From Dioscorea cayenensis subsp. rotundata (taxonomy: Eukaryota; Streptophyta; Magnoliopsida; Dioscoreales; Dioscoreaceae): a DNA stretch of 64,000 nt. Shown piece by piece: positions 24,385-37,400 of the stretch (position 1 is its first letter; each line of letters opens with the position of its first letter). The notes beneath the pieces were generated by a model that saw nothing but the letters and a program-made list of their open reading frames with translations, ran no database searches and was not told the DNA's origin. A program made the position numbers and the translations under genes. The DNA lies in NCBI RefSeq assembly GCF_009730915.1, contig NC_052486.1, positions 21,047,589 to 21,111,588 of the forward strand, read 5' to 3'.

Positions 24385-27300
24385 ATGAGGGCGAGAGTGA
24401 TGCCTCCGCTGTGCTGCATCTCCGCCAACTGCGGTAACATCGGCGCCGGCGACAGATCTCCACTGCCGGAAGACGATCGGGCGGAGGAGATCGCGGATGC
24501 TGCCCCTTGCGAACCCGCGGTCGCTGGGGTTCTCTATAAATGGACCAACTACGGTCGTGGATGGCGATCGCGGTGGTTCTCGCTGCGGAATGGCATTCTT
24601 TCGTATTCTAAGATCCGTCGCCGCGCTGGCGACGGCGGAGATCTCATTGGCGGTGGTGGTGCCCGGCTTATTGGGAACGCTTCCGAGCTGTTCTCCCTTT
24701 CCGGCGCGAAGCTTGCTGCCGTTGTTTATCTCAAGGTATGATCGGATTGATAAAAAGAAAAAAAATTTGATTCGATTACTTGAATTTTTTTTTCGTTGAA
24801 TTTTAGCTTGAGATGATTGGTATTAGATGTCTTATTTTTAGATTATTTTAGAATAAATCAAAATTAAAATTTGGTCATCTCCTTCTCTTCTTGGATCTTA
24901 GAGGGATCGGCATTTTGCCCTTTTTTCTCTTTATTTGTTGAATTTTTGTTTAGAATTTTGGGGGATTCAACCCTGTGAGAAGGACGTCCTGTGAGAAGGA
25001 CCGGAGGGAGAAGCTTGTGGGGGTCCTCTAATTGGTTCTGTTCCGCGTGGCACAGTACCTGAGGACCTGCCCTTTTTTTTCCAGGAGCTTTCATTTAACT
25101 TTGACAACTGTACATGTGATTTGTGGTGCATGTTTATCAATTCCTAATTAGGGATTTATTTTTGTTTGTCATTAGATTCTTTATTTTTTTTATTTTTTAT
25201 TTTTGAAAAGTATTACGAGGGCCGGTTTATGTGACATGTGAGTGTTCGCATGTTACACGAGAGAGATTTAGTTTTAGTTATTTTTTTTTTTTTGAAAAGT
25301 ATTACAAGGGCCGGTTTATGTGATGTGTGAGTGTTCGCATGTTACACGAGAGAGATTTACTTTTAGTGCCGCTAACCATTTAAATCGGAGTGGCTTTGAC
25401 TATTTTTTATTTTTTCTTTAAAATTTGTAAAAGATCACTCATTTGTGGGAAAACAAAATAATAATAGGAATAATAAATTTTTACTAAAAACTGTATTATC
25501 TAATATTTTTGAATAATTGATAAACGGGATGAGAATTAATCGTGAAATTTTGGTTTAAAGCCAATTGTTGCCCTTAGAATTGGTCTCATTGTTGGTTTTG
25601 ACCATTCTAATAAATTATGTTCATTTCAGGATTGAATGATTTACCTTCTTAAACTGATGTGGCAGCTTGTCTGTGTGATACAGTCATATAATTATGAATC
25701 CACATCAGCTAAAGAGTGACAAGAATGGTAAATCTATTGAGTTTAGGGTTTGAAATTAACATGTTATTACTTGAGGAACCAAAATAGATACCCGGTGACT
25801 ATAAATATATAACATATGTTGAGGTTGCTGACACCAGAACTTGAAATTATTAAATATATAATATATGTTGAGGTTGCTGACACCAGAACTTGAAATTATT
25901 AGCTTCACACGTTGGCATTTGCTATTAAAATTTTGAAGGGGTATTTTACTTTTTCTTTATTTTTCTTATTTTTTTTAAAGGCAGAATCTGCAGATAACTG
26001 GTAATGATTGGAGAAATGGAATAAGCAATTTCAATTTGTTTTCGATTATATTTTTCTTGGTTTTTTATAATCTGTAATGTGTTGGAAATATTGGGTTGAG
26101 TTAGAATAAGCTACCTATTGGCATTGCCATTACCATCATCTACTCTGCCACTAAATCATCGTAAATTCAGATAATAATCAGACAGTTACTATGCATCTCA
26201 TCGCCATCATTGCTTTTGGACTCTTTTGTTTCCACGTTTAAGTTGATTTTGCAGTTTAGAGTAATGGAGGTGCAAGAAATTTCATAAAAAGGAATATATG
26301 CAGGGCTTAATAGACTGACATAAGGAGTAGGTTTGTTGTTTGATTTGTTTGTAGCAGTGCCTGCTTTTGGAAATGGCTTGAAACTATGTTCTTTTGCAGG
26401 AAAATTTTGCTAAGTTTCTGTTTTGATCTTTACAATTCATCCTTTGATTAGATTTTAATGGAGTGGTTGTTTGTTACAGGGCATTCATTTGCTTGTATGT
26501 GTCTTAAGATACTCAACGTCCAGGCAAAATTTAGAAAGACTAAGTTCTAACTTTTGGTGTTTCTATTGCTTTGTGTTGGATACTTCATATTTGAACCTGA
26601 TGATTACTCAACATCGATGCAAGTACTCTTTGTCTTATTTGTCATGCATTTCTTGCATCTTGAAAGCCAAATGACCTTCTTTTGTTTATTTCCAGATTTC
26701 ATCATTTCGTGAAAGTAAATCGGATGATAGACGGTTCTACATATTCTCTCCCACAAAGACACTTCATTTGAGAACTTATTCAAAGAAAGACCGTGTGGCT
26801 TGGATTGAGGCTTTGGTTTCTTCTAGCTGTGTAATTTCCTTGAATGAACAGTTATCTTTCAGGCACAACAATATTTCCTTTTCAACTGAAAGGCTGCGAA
26901 ATCATATGCGTTCAGAGGGTCTTGGTGAGGAACTCATCCAAGATTGTGAGAAGATCATGCGTTCAGAATTCTCTGAGTACCACAGACAATTGAAGGCTCA
27001 ATATGACGAGCATTTAACCATACTTAACACATATGATTCACAGTTGGAGGTATTGTTTATTCTTTTCATGCATTGTGATTCCTGCATAACCCTAAGGTTT
27101 TTTATTTTGCTTCTCTCATACATGATTCTGCTCTAATTGGTTTTGTTGTAATCAGCATGTAATATGAGTATCATGGAAGTATAATAATTTCTTCTAATCC
27201 TATCTACCATTGATGAGAAGCGGAAAAAAAAAAAAAATCATAGTATGTTCTTCAATAAGAATGTAATATTTGAATGAAACTCTGTGTGTATGTGTGTGTG

Positions 27301-30300
27301 TGTGTGTCTGTGTGTGGCTTAGGGAGCTTCTATTGCTCATCACAGGAGAGATGCTGGCTTGTACTAATAATATGCCATGTATCAATTTTCTTGTGGGCAT
27401 GAGTTTTGAGCCCACTGAATAATTATAGAAGGTTTACTTTTAGTGTTAAACCATGACACCAGAAGTTTTTAAATTTGAGCTTTACTGGGACAAAAAGGAC
27501 TGGAAAATCCAGCACAACATTATATTGTTCTCAAGACCCTGTTTGTTTAATGCAATTAATTTTTTAAGTAGAGATAGTAACTAAGTTGATTGAAGATTGT
27601 TTTAATCAGATTATATTGTTAAATTATACAGCCTGGCAATGTGGATGATGATACTATTACAACCCATGAGGGCCATCTGCAGTTGCTAAACGACGATTTT
27701 TCTAGCTCTGGACATGGAAAATTCAGTGGTACTTCATTTCTCCATTGTTTTAAATGTTATTTTACTTTCTGATATGCTTGTTTATTAATTTTCTTGTCAT
27801 TTATCCTTTGAAGAAAAAGCCGAGTATGATTCTCATCTGTACAATTTTTTATAAATCTAGAATCATTAAATTTTTATTTCTACTACTTTAATTAATTGTT
27901 ACCGCCTATAATTTGGCTTATAATTTGGTGATCACATGGATCATTTGGAGTTCAAGCTACCTATGATGATAGATTCCGCTACTACGCGAATATCTTTGTC
28001 ATTTGCTCTTTAGCTTCTATACTAATATTCTCATTTTGAACAGAATACAGCACGACAGAATCTTCTGATGATGTTGGGAAGCAAGATATTGTTGAATTGT
28101 CTGATGAAGATGAGCCTTGCTTTTTTGATACACGAGAGTCTTTTACTGAGCGTTCAACAGAGAATGCCAATAAGAGATGCACATTTGGTGATCACATGGC
28201 TGATGATGAAATGGTAGATTTTGAACCAGAACTTAGCAATGATCATTCATTTCCTCATGTTCAAAGGCGTAAGAAATTGCCTGATCCTACTGAGAAAGAG
28301 AAATGTGTTAGCCTTTGGTCAGTAATCAAAGATAATGTAGGAAAGGATCTTACACGTGTATGTCTTCCTGTTTACTTCAATGAACCACTATCATCACTTC
28401 AGAAGTGCTGTGAGGACTTGGAATATTCATATCTTTTGGACCGGGCATATGATTACGGGAAAATGGTAGGCCTTTATTCTTCAGCACATATTTCTCTGTT
28501 GAATCTGATGTGAAATAGACGTTTTATTTAGAAGATGATAATTATAGGAAATTGACTGAGTGCCTGACTTATCCTCAATATCATCCTGATCCTGTTCAAC
28601 AAACTTTTGTTCCTTTTAACTAAAGAAAACCTTTTACTGACTGAATATGAGTGAACAACTCTATGCTTTGTGCAAAGCAATTTTAGTGTCATTGATAGAA
28701 GTTTTATCATTACTTACAATGCCATCTGATATCAAATGCTTTGAAGAATATTTGATGCATGTTATCTTAATCCTTATTTATGATAGTATTGTTTTACAAT
28801 GTTTGTGGGATTTTCAACACTCAGTTATAGAGTGATTTTTAGCGTATAACTCTTTCCTTTTGACAAATGTACTTGGCATATGTGATTAAGTGTTCTGGAA
28901 AAGCTCGACAGGTGAAAATTGTATATACATTTAATGGCTGTTACCATCTTGCTTACACTGAAATTATATGCACTTGTATATAGGGGAACAGTCTCATGAG
29001 AATTCTGAATGTAGCTGCCTTCGCAGTCTCTGGGTATGCTTCCTCTGATGGGCGACCCTGCAAACCATTCAATCCTTTGCTGGGAGAAACTTATGAAGGT
29101 GACTACCCTGAAAAAGGGATCCGATTCTTCTCTGAGAAGGTACTAGGGATTAATGTCTTTTCTTCTCCACCAATCACAATGAAAGATGCGTATTAGATGT
29201 TATTGGGCAACATGAATTTTCTTATGTTTCCATAGTTCTTCTAGTGATGGTATAAATATAAGTGAAAATTCACTACATATTTTTCTTTAGATCTAAGAGC
29301 TGTGAGTGTATTTTGTATTTTCAAACATAATTCTCACATTTTAGTGCATATATTGTCTTTATTAGAATAAATCGGATTTAACTGTCACAAGAAGAAAAAT
29401 GATGCTGTCTTCTTACTTGGATATAGGCATTTTGTTATTCTTAATTGGATTACTAATCCAGTGTACCAACTTTGACATAAGTGGCATGGTTACGCTTGTG
29501 ATTTGTGAGATTTGTCCAGATGAACAAATGAACGAGTGATTTTAAGAGCAGTTATCTGAGTATGATCTAACAATGCTTTTCTCATGCCCTTTGTTCCCTT
29601 TCTAGTATTTTTTACTCTATTGTGCTGTCATCTCTCTTCTTATCATGGTAATGTTAGGCATAATTATTAACGCCTTTTCTGTAAATCTGGGTATAAAAAA
29701 TTGTAAATTACATGCCCAAATTGATTTTGATTGGCTATGAGTTAGTTCATCTTTTCCATGAACAGGTTAGTCACCATCCTATGCTCATTGCTTGCCACTG
29801 TGAAGGTAAAGGTTGGAAGTTCTGGGGTGACAGCAATCTCAGGAGTAAATTTTGGGCCCGATCTATTCAACTAGACCCTGTTGGCATTCTAACACTGGAA
29901 TTTGATGATGGTGAAATCTTCCAGTGGAGTAAGGTGTGTTACATTTACATTTTCAAGAAAGATTTCATATTCTCATATTTTTTTTTGTGTTCTCTGATTG
30001 TGGATATTTTCTATTATAATCCTGGACAAATCATTTTCTGTCATATTTCAGGTAACAACAACTATTTATAATCTGATCCTTGGGAAAATATATTGTGATC
30101 ACCATGGCACAATGAAAATTGAAGGTAACCGTGAATATTCATGTAACTTAAAGTTCAAAGAACAGTCCTTCCTTGACCGTAGCCCACGCCATGTAAGGAA
30201 ACGAAAGACTTACGGTCACATTATTCTGTAACTTTTTTCTGCTGTCCTCTTACTGGAAATATTGTTGTCAAGCAGGTGCAGGGCTTTGTTGAGGATGGCA

Positions 30301-31088
30301 CAGGAGCTAAAGTCGCAACCTTGAAAGGGAAATGGGATGACAACATGTACTACACTCTAGAAGATGATGTATCTAAAACCAAGGGCGTGACGTCACCACA
30401 AAAAGCCTCCTTATTATGGCAAAGGAGTAAGCCTCCTTCTGATCCTACTCGATACAACTTATCATCATTTGCAATCACTCTAAATGAGCTAACACCAGAA
30501 CTTCAGGTATACATGACACAAAATTCTGCTTTAAATTCTTCTTTTGGTACTCTTATTCATTTGTATCTTCTGTTCTAGTTCTGATCTCAAGTGTTTGATC
30601 CGGATTAAGGAGAAGCTTCCCCCAACGGACTCAAGACTTCGACCAGACCAACGGCATCTGGAAAATGGGGAGTATGAGAAGGCAAACGCGGAAAAGCTGA
30701 GATTAGAGACACGACAACGAATGGTATGCTCATTTTGACTCTTCAATATTTTAAAACAGTTTAAATTTTCCATGTACAGATAAACTCATTCAAATGGCAA
30801 ACAACACTCTGCTTCAACTCTCAAATTGCTCATTGATGGCAGTATAGCAGCAAAATTTTAAACATTATATAGGTTCATATTGATAGAAAATGTGAAAGTT
30901 CATCATTCATTTCACATTCATTTTCGTCTGTGCAGTCCCGTAAATTGCAGGACGATGGCTGGAAACCTCGATGGTTTCAAAGAGACAATGAGAGCGGAAC
31001 ATATAGGTACATCGGTGGTTACTGGGAAGCAAGAGAGCAAGGGAAATGGGATAGTTGTCCTCATATCTTCAGCAAGGCTACATCATAA
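24385..31088 (+). CDS. Oxysterol-binding protein-related protein with PH domain (plant ORP1/2 type)
   Basis: Ten exons: 24385-24735, 26696-27049, 27632-27728, 28044-28465, 28984-29139, 29766-29933, 30052-30192, 30276-30506, 30610-30723, 30936-31088. They give 728 residues with all phases closing. The protein transfers or senses sterols and phosphoinositides at membrane contact sites. The N-terminus has a PH domain (from about residue 46, [18 protein letters not shown], split by a 2 kb intron). A helical linker follows, then the lipid-binding ORD from about residue 345: [39 protein letters not shown], the fingerprint [22 protein letters not shown], and the GGYWEAREQ tail. An FFAT-like motif CFFDTRE (residues 293-299) after the acidic run ELSDEDE would recruit it to the ER through VAP proteins, one of which is encoded next door. 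An alternative start is the ATG at 24400. The tandem repeats in intron 1 are listed separately. Confidence 0.92.
25201..25366. repeat. Tandem duplication in ORP intron 1
   Basis: Two copies about 89 bp apart (about 25201-25277 and 25290-25366), nearly identical, each running from TTTTGAAAAGTATTAC through GGGCCGGTTTATGTGA to CACGAGAGAGATTTA. A poly-T run separates them. Confidence 0.8.
25802..25899. repeat. Second tandem duplication in ORP intron 1
   Basis: A 49 bp unit occurs twice in direct succession (25802-25850, 25851-25899). It includes TGTTGAGGTTGCTGACACC and CAGAACTTGAAATTAT and differs at about one base. Confidence 0.85.
28118..28138 (+). other. FFAT-like motif in the ORP
   Basis: The encoded heptapeptide is CFFDTRE, preceded by ELSDEDEP. 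The FFAT consensus is E-F-F-D-A-x-E after an acidic tract. Here position 1 is C and position 5 is T, and the other defining positions match. FFAT motifs bind the MSP domain of VAP proteins; binding by this copy is inferred. Confidence 0.6.
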
Positions 31089-31751
31089 GATGTTACTGTT
31101 TTACCCTGTATCCAAGCAATCAATTTGGTGAGAAAATTCTGTCATTTTACTATGTTCAAAGTAATTTTCATCTTTTCCTACAATAAACAGATTCACCAAC
31201 ATAACATGACATACCTTTTGTTGCTATATACATGCAGATAAATCATCAAGGTTTGATCTTCAATGTATGACTTCAATTTATCATTTTTCATCATTTCGGC
31301 CAAATTAAATGCTGAAATCAGTGTTTATTACTTGCAAGCACATATGCATCGACGTCACAGTTTTCATCGTTCTTTCACAAATATCGGTAATTGAAAGGCA
31401 GTGCATCTATATTTTTATGTGGTTCTTCTTCTGTGGCATTTGCTTATAGTTTCGTATTATTTACGGATTGTGCATGTTTATGGAACTTCTTAATAAAAAG
31501 TCAATACACCATGTCTTTTGTATTTTATCAAAAGGTCGACAAAGTTATTCCTTCTAAAGTTTCAGTTCTGATTGTAGAATCTATTGTTGCAATTGACAAT
31601 GTGTGATCAATAGAAGTTCATTTTGATTATGGCTCTAGAACTTTAATTGTTAAATGCATCATGAAAAAGAATAATACAACATATTCGTTGGACAATGTTG
31701 TTTCTTTGCAAGAACTAAAAGTGTTGCTAATATAGGTATGTGATTACGCTA

Positions 31752-32253
31752 GGGTAAATATCTTGAGTGGATATTATACTATTATCAGTTTTTATTTTGA
31801 GCATTTAACTTCAATTTATATCATTTTTGTCATTTAATTTTAATTTTGTATTCATCGTGAGGATACCAAGAGGATTCCGGGGAGAATATAATAATATGCG
31901 CACCGGATTTTTCACATTAACATCAGTTCGTCCTGCCATTTGTATACACGGACATGATACGTCTTTAAAAAGGATCATGTGACCACTTTTATTGATATGG
32001 CACATGGCACACTGATAAGACGATCACGTTGCTTTTTTTTTTGATAATGTGATATATCCACATATGCAAACAAAGCGTGAATTGATATTGAAATGACAAA
32101 TCCGGCATGCATGTCATCAAATTTTCACCAGAATCTCCTCGGTATCCTCCCAGTGGACACAAATTAAAATTGAATAATCAAAATGATATAAATTGAATTT
32201 TGATGCTCAAAATGAAAATGACTATTATATAGTACTCACCCACAAATTTGCCC
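31752..32253. mobile_element. Probable MULE-type inverted-repeat element
   Basis: Arms of over 100 bp are inverted copies. Left arm landmarks are GGGTAAAT, TATTTTGAGCATTTAA, TTCAATTTATATCATTTTTG and GAGGATACC; the right arm has their reverse complements in the reverse order. The flanks are GATTACGCT (31742-31750) and GATTATGAG (32254-32262), only a partial match as a 9 bp target duplication. There is no coding content. Confidence 0.55.
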
Positions 32254-34439
32254 GATTATGAGAGCTACAATAGAGAAAATAATATACGATTTGAAGTTTT
32301 TTTTTTTTTGGACAAAATTTGGACAAGTCATGTGTTAGAGTATGCACAAATATGGAGTTAATACTTAAACATGTCTTTTTTCATTTTTTTCGGTTGAACA
32401 CGAACACCCTATGTATGAAACCCGGTGTCAATAGACTGCATTCAAAACATTTTTTTTTAAAATTTATTTTTAATATATATATCTTTTAACAATCTATAAA
32501 TAGTTGTTGATATATATTAAAAATAGTCATTTCCTTTAAAGCAGGGTTCATCATTCATTTTTATACTTATAACCCAAAATGAATGATTACATTGATTGAG
32601 TTGGATTCCCACGTGATGCACACATCAAAAGATGAATGTATATAAGTTGTCTGCATTGGACCTCAAGACTTAAAATACATGGTTTATGGTGGCCCACAAA
32701 AAAGGATTAAAACAAATAATTTTATTCAATTAAGAAATTTTTTCAAGTAAAAAAAATGAAAATAAAAAATACATATATTTGTTTAGTAATTTAAATGTAT
32801 TTTATGAGGAAGCATCATTATTTATAAATAATTATATATATATATATATTGATAGAAACGACAAATATAGTCCAACAGATATGTAAATATGCACTAGTTA
32901 CAGGATCACATAAGACAATTAGAGTGCATTACCTGCATATAAAATGATATATTAAAGTCTATAATTCTATAATAGTAAATTTTTTTTTGTCATGTCTAAG
33001 TGAGTGAATATTATTCTATTGAGGTGATAACACATTAAGTTATTGAGTGTTTCTCAAATAATTATATATATATTTTTTATTAATAAATAATTATATATTA
33101 GATTGAATGTCTGAGTATAAATTATAAAAGTTAAAATTTATTTTGATATATTACTTTTGTTTTTCATTCTCCTTGTTTATTCTTTACACATGATTTTTAT
33201 AAACAATTTTTTTTTTTTTAAAAAAAATCTCATGTTTACATAAACAAACTCTACCACCTATTTAATACATAACTAGATCAGTCATATTCCATGAGTGATC
33301 TACTCAATATTAACACAAAAGCTTGTAAATGAATTCCATTTATGCCCATATAAAGGCAATCAAACTTGTCGTTAATATGAAAATTCTTGCCTTCAAATCC
33401 ACCCTTCCTTGAAATACATATATATATATATATATATTTATATTTACATATATATAAATACGCATTATTAAAGTTCATTCATAAGGTACAAAAATGACAT
33501 GATTGACATCTCATAAATGTTGACAATGATGGGACATGTTGTACAATGGTCACATTATTATCCCATGTAACAAAAATTTCATTGTGTTTTCATTAATGGA
33601 ACTCAAAACCAATTAAAGAGATATAATCAAAGCATATTAATTATAAGCAATTAATTAATCAATCAATCAAATTACTACTAAACTAATGATTAGGAATATA
33701 TACCAACATTTAATTAATCCTCACATGTAATGCTATCTTTTAATGGATAACAGACAGATCCATATTACCTTTTTTACCCTCCTGCATAAATTTGATAAAA
33801 ATTTACTTTTTTAACAAATTCCAATTTAACAAATAATTTTAACTGCAAGATAAATTAATACTATTTCCGTCCCAAATTACATGTTATTTTAAGAAAAATT
33901 TTAAAATAAAATTTATTAATTTTTTTTCAACATTACTTTTTTTAATTTAATAAATTATATAAATTTATAGAAAAAATATATGTTTCCAAAAGAAGAATAA
34001 TTTAATATTTTGATTGATTTTTATATAAAAATAAAAAAAATTAATGTTATTCATAATTTTTGTGTAACAATTTTTAACAAATACTATATGTATTACATTA
34101 TATAAGTGTTAAAAAAAAAAATTAAAACCTCACGTCAAGCAACAAATTAAGGGTAGCACACAAGGGTTAAAATGTATTTTATTTAAAAAATAAATAAATT
34201 TCAATTAAATTCCAAAATTCATCCACATTTAACATTTTGGAACATTTACCCAAAATTAAAAAAAATGATTTTTTTTTATATTTAAAAAAAAAAGAAAAAA
34301 AAAAGATAGAAAGAGAAAACGTCTCCCTCGCGCTCGGTGTTGTTGGCAATCATAACCTTCGCCGATCCCTCCATTTCTCGCTCTCTCTCTCTCTCTCTCT
34401 CGATCGATCTCTCGATCTCTGGATCTCGATCTTGTGACC
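32254..34439. other. Intergenic region upstream of VAP27
   Basis: AT-rich, with (AT)n at about 32833-32850 and 33419-33437, and no supportable ORF. Just before the VAP27 start is a CT-rich leader (CTCTCTCTCT at about 34379-34402, followed by repeated CGATCTCT), typical of plant core promoters and 5' UTRs. Confidence 0.55.
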
Positions 34440-37400
34440 ATGAGCGGAGGGGATCTCCTCGGCGTGCAGCCCAGCGAATTAAAATTCCCATGTGAGTACC
34501 CAATCGATTGATATCTTCTTCATAATTGTCCCCAATTGCTTCGATTGAGATCAAACACTGGTTTTTCTCGTTCTAAATCGGATTTATTGAGTGAAATCTT
34601 TTTGATCTGCATTTTTTGGGTGGTAATTAATTGTTAGATTTGTTTTTCCTTTTGTTTTGATGAGATTTGAATGTGTTTCTTTTTGGTGTTTTTGGGGTTC
34701 CACTAGTTGAATTGAGGAAGCAAAGCTCATGTTCAATGCAACTTACCAACAAGACTGATCAGTATGTGGCCTTCAAGGTGATACCTTTCTTCCCTGATTT
34801 GTTTTTTTTTTTTTCGTTGATGTTTGTCTTTGGATTTTGAATGGATTTGTAATTCATGAGAATTTGTAGGTTAAGACAACGAATCCAAAGAAGTATTGTG
34901 TACGCCCTAACACTGGGGTCGTGTTGCCTGGCACTACTTGTGATGTCACAGGTTACCTGTCCTTGTTTATCTGATTGATAAAAATTGGATTTTTGATGAT
35001 TTATATCATTGTCCAACACTTGAATTAGAGACTGGATTTTCTTATTTTTGTTGTCAATTTGATTGGATTGTTAGTAACTATGCAAGCTCAGAGGGAAGCT
35101 CCACCCGACATGCAATGCAAAGACAAGTTCCTTCTTCAGGCTGTTATTGTAGAGCAGGGTGTGACAACAAAGGATATAACTGCTGAAATGGTTGGCTTTT
35201 TTCCCCCTGGTTGTTTATTCTCTATGTTTATGCCATGTTATCCGCATTCTGAAATTCTGTGACACATATTTGGTGTTTTGAATTGTCAGTTCAACAAAGA
35301 ATCCGGTAAAGTTGTCGAGGAGATTAAGTTGCGGGTTGTTTATATCCCAGCTAATCCTCCCTCTCCTGTTCCTGAAGAATCGGAGGAGGGATCCCCTCCA
35401 AGGTCAATTAACTTGGAAAACGGATCCCAAAGTTCATCTGTGTTTGATGCTGTGAGTGGGTTCAATTGTCCTTGAAATTCTTTCTTGTTAGTTTCTGTCT
35501 TTCACGATTTTGTTATCTCGTATTTTGCTTCCTCTGTTGATCATTCTTACTTGTTTAATGGCATGTAATTTCAGGCAGCACAATCTTTTGAAGAACAGCA
35601 AAAAGAGAAGCCTTCAGAGGTAACTAGTTTTGTTCTTAGTTTTGAAGCTTTAGAACAAACATTTTATAAAAGCATTTTTGTCATATTATTTCTACGGACC
35701 GTCTTGTGACTACCAATAAAATGACAACTTTAGGTTTGTTTCTATTTTGAGATGACAGCCAACATGGAGTGCTTGGAACATGAAATTCTTTCATTTTATG
35801 ATTTGTTTCATGAATACGTTGATATGGATTTGTCCAAATGCTGATATTGTCATGTATACAAACTATATTTGATAATAAAACACTATGTTGGTTATAGGAG
35901 CAGCAGTGAGATAGTACAAATTTAGATCTAATTATGATGCCTATATTGAATTCGATGACCGTCAACTATAGAATAAGGTGTTATTTATAAGCCCAAATAT
36001 TAATACATCATAATATTTTTCAGTGATAAACTGTGTCTTACGTTAATTAGAAATATTAACTAAGAAAGGTCACACACATAAGGGTCAATTCTAAAAATAT
36101 ATCTGCCTTTCAGTCAATTTTCGGTAACATCAGCCTTTTTATTCAAATTTTTTATATTTTGTGTTGGTAGATCTATGGACATTCATATCTTCTACAACTA
36201 GGTCTCCTAGCAGACTCTTGAGATGATGAGCTTGTTAAAGTTTAAAATATTAAACAGTTATATTTGGCACTGTGGAACTACTAATATTTAGTTGGGCTCA
36301 TGTGTTTGTCTGCTAGTTCTTGATGAGATGAAAATAATTTGAATTTGAAGTTACATATGATAAGAGTGACATGATTTTGAACCATCATATTAGGATAATC
36401 TTTTGTTTGATTGGGGGATTTTGCAAAGCTGGATTTGGAGATTTTCTTTTTGTTTGGAAATGAGTTGGACAATATGGAACATAATTTTACAAGGAAAAAT
36501 ATGATGAGTATGTATTTATGAACCAAGAAGGAGAATCAAATGCAATCCTAATGATAATCAAAGATGGAAAACCAAATCCAGATTTTGACCTACCCCATTT
36601 TAGACATAAGTCTATACAAGGATTTCAAACATTACTCAGAAAGTATTTGATATTTCTAAATATCATGGACAATAAAATACTTTAAACAAACATTGGATTT
36701 CTTTTCAATGACTGGATTTGAAGATCCAAATGACAAGTTATAACTAACCAACTACCTTCTTAATTTGTTGGTTCAAGATGACCACTACCACCTTAAAATA
36801 GTACCTGAAAATCTGGTGGTTGTTGGGAACTGTTGAGTCATTGACACAAATCCTGCAAAACACTTGTCAAAGATGATTTTAGTTATGATTAATATTGTTC
36901 AACAATTTCAAAAATCTGTGACTTTTCAATGCTAAGCATGATATTTGGAGATACCTTTCATATATTAATGTAAGTGCAGACAATTGATCAAGCTAGGAGC
37001 AATATTTTTTGGATGTTGTTAACAAGCATCAGCTTTTAATATGCGACTGATGGATCATTTTTCTAAATAAATTATGATTAAAACTAAAGAAAGATAGGTG
37101 CAACCATGAACACTGCTGCTGCAAATTCCCAGATAAAATAGATGGTTTGGCAGTAAATTTTCTGTTTTTTTACCAGCATTCATTTTAAAACATTCTCTGC
37201 ATGGAAAGTCTATATTTGGTGCCAAGTTCTATTTTAATTAGTTTGAATGAAAATTAGACAACCAAAAATTAAATCAGGTCATATTGTACATATTATAAAT
37301 GTTGTATAAAGAGGAGTTTTGCTTTTGTTTAGGCATTGGCTGTGATTTCCAAGTTGACTCAAGAAAAAAATCGCGCGATACAGCAAAATCAAAAACTCAT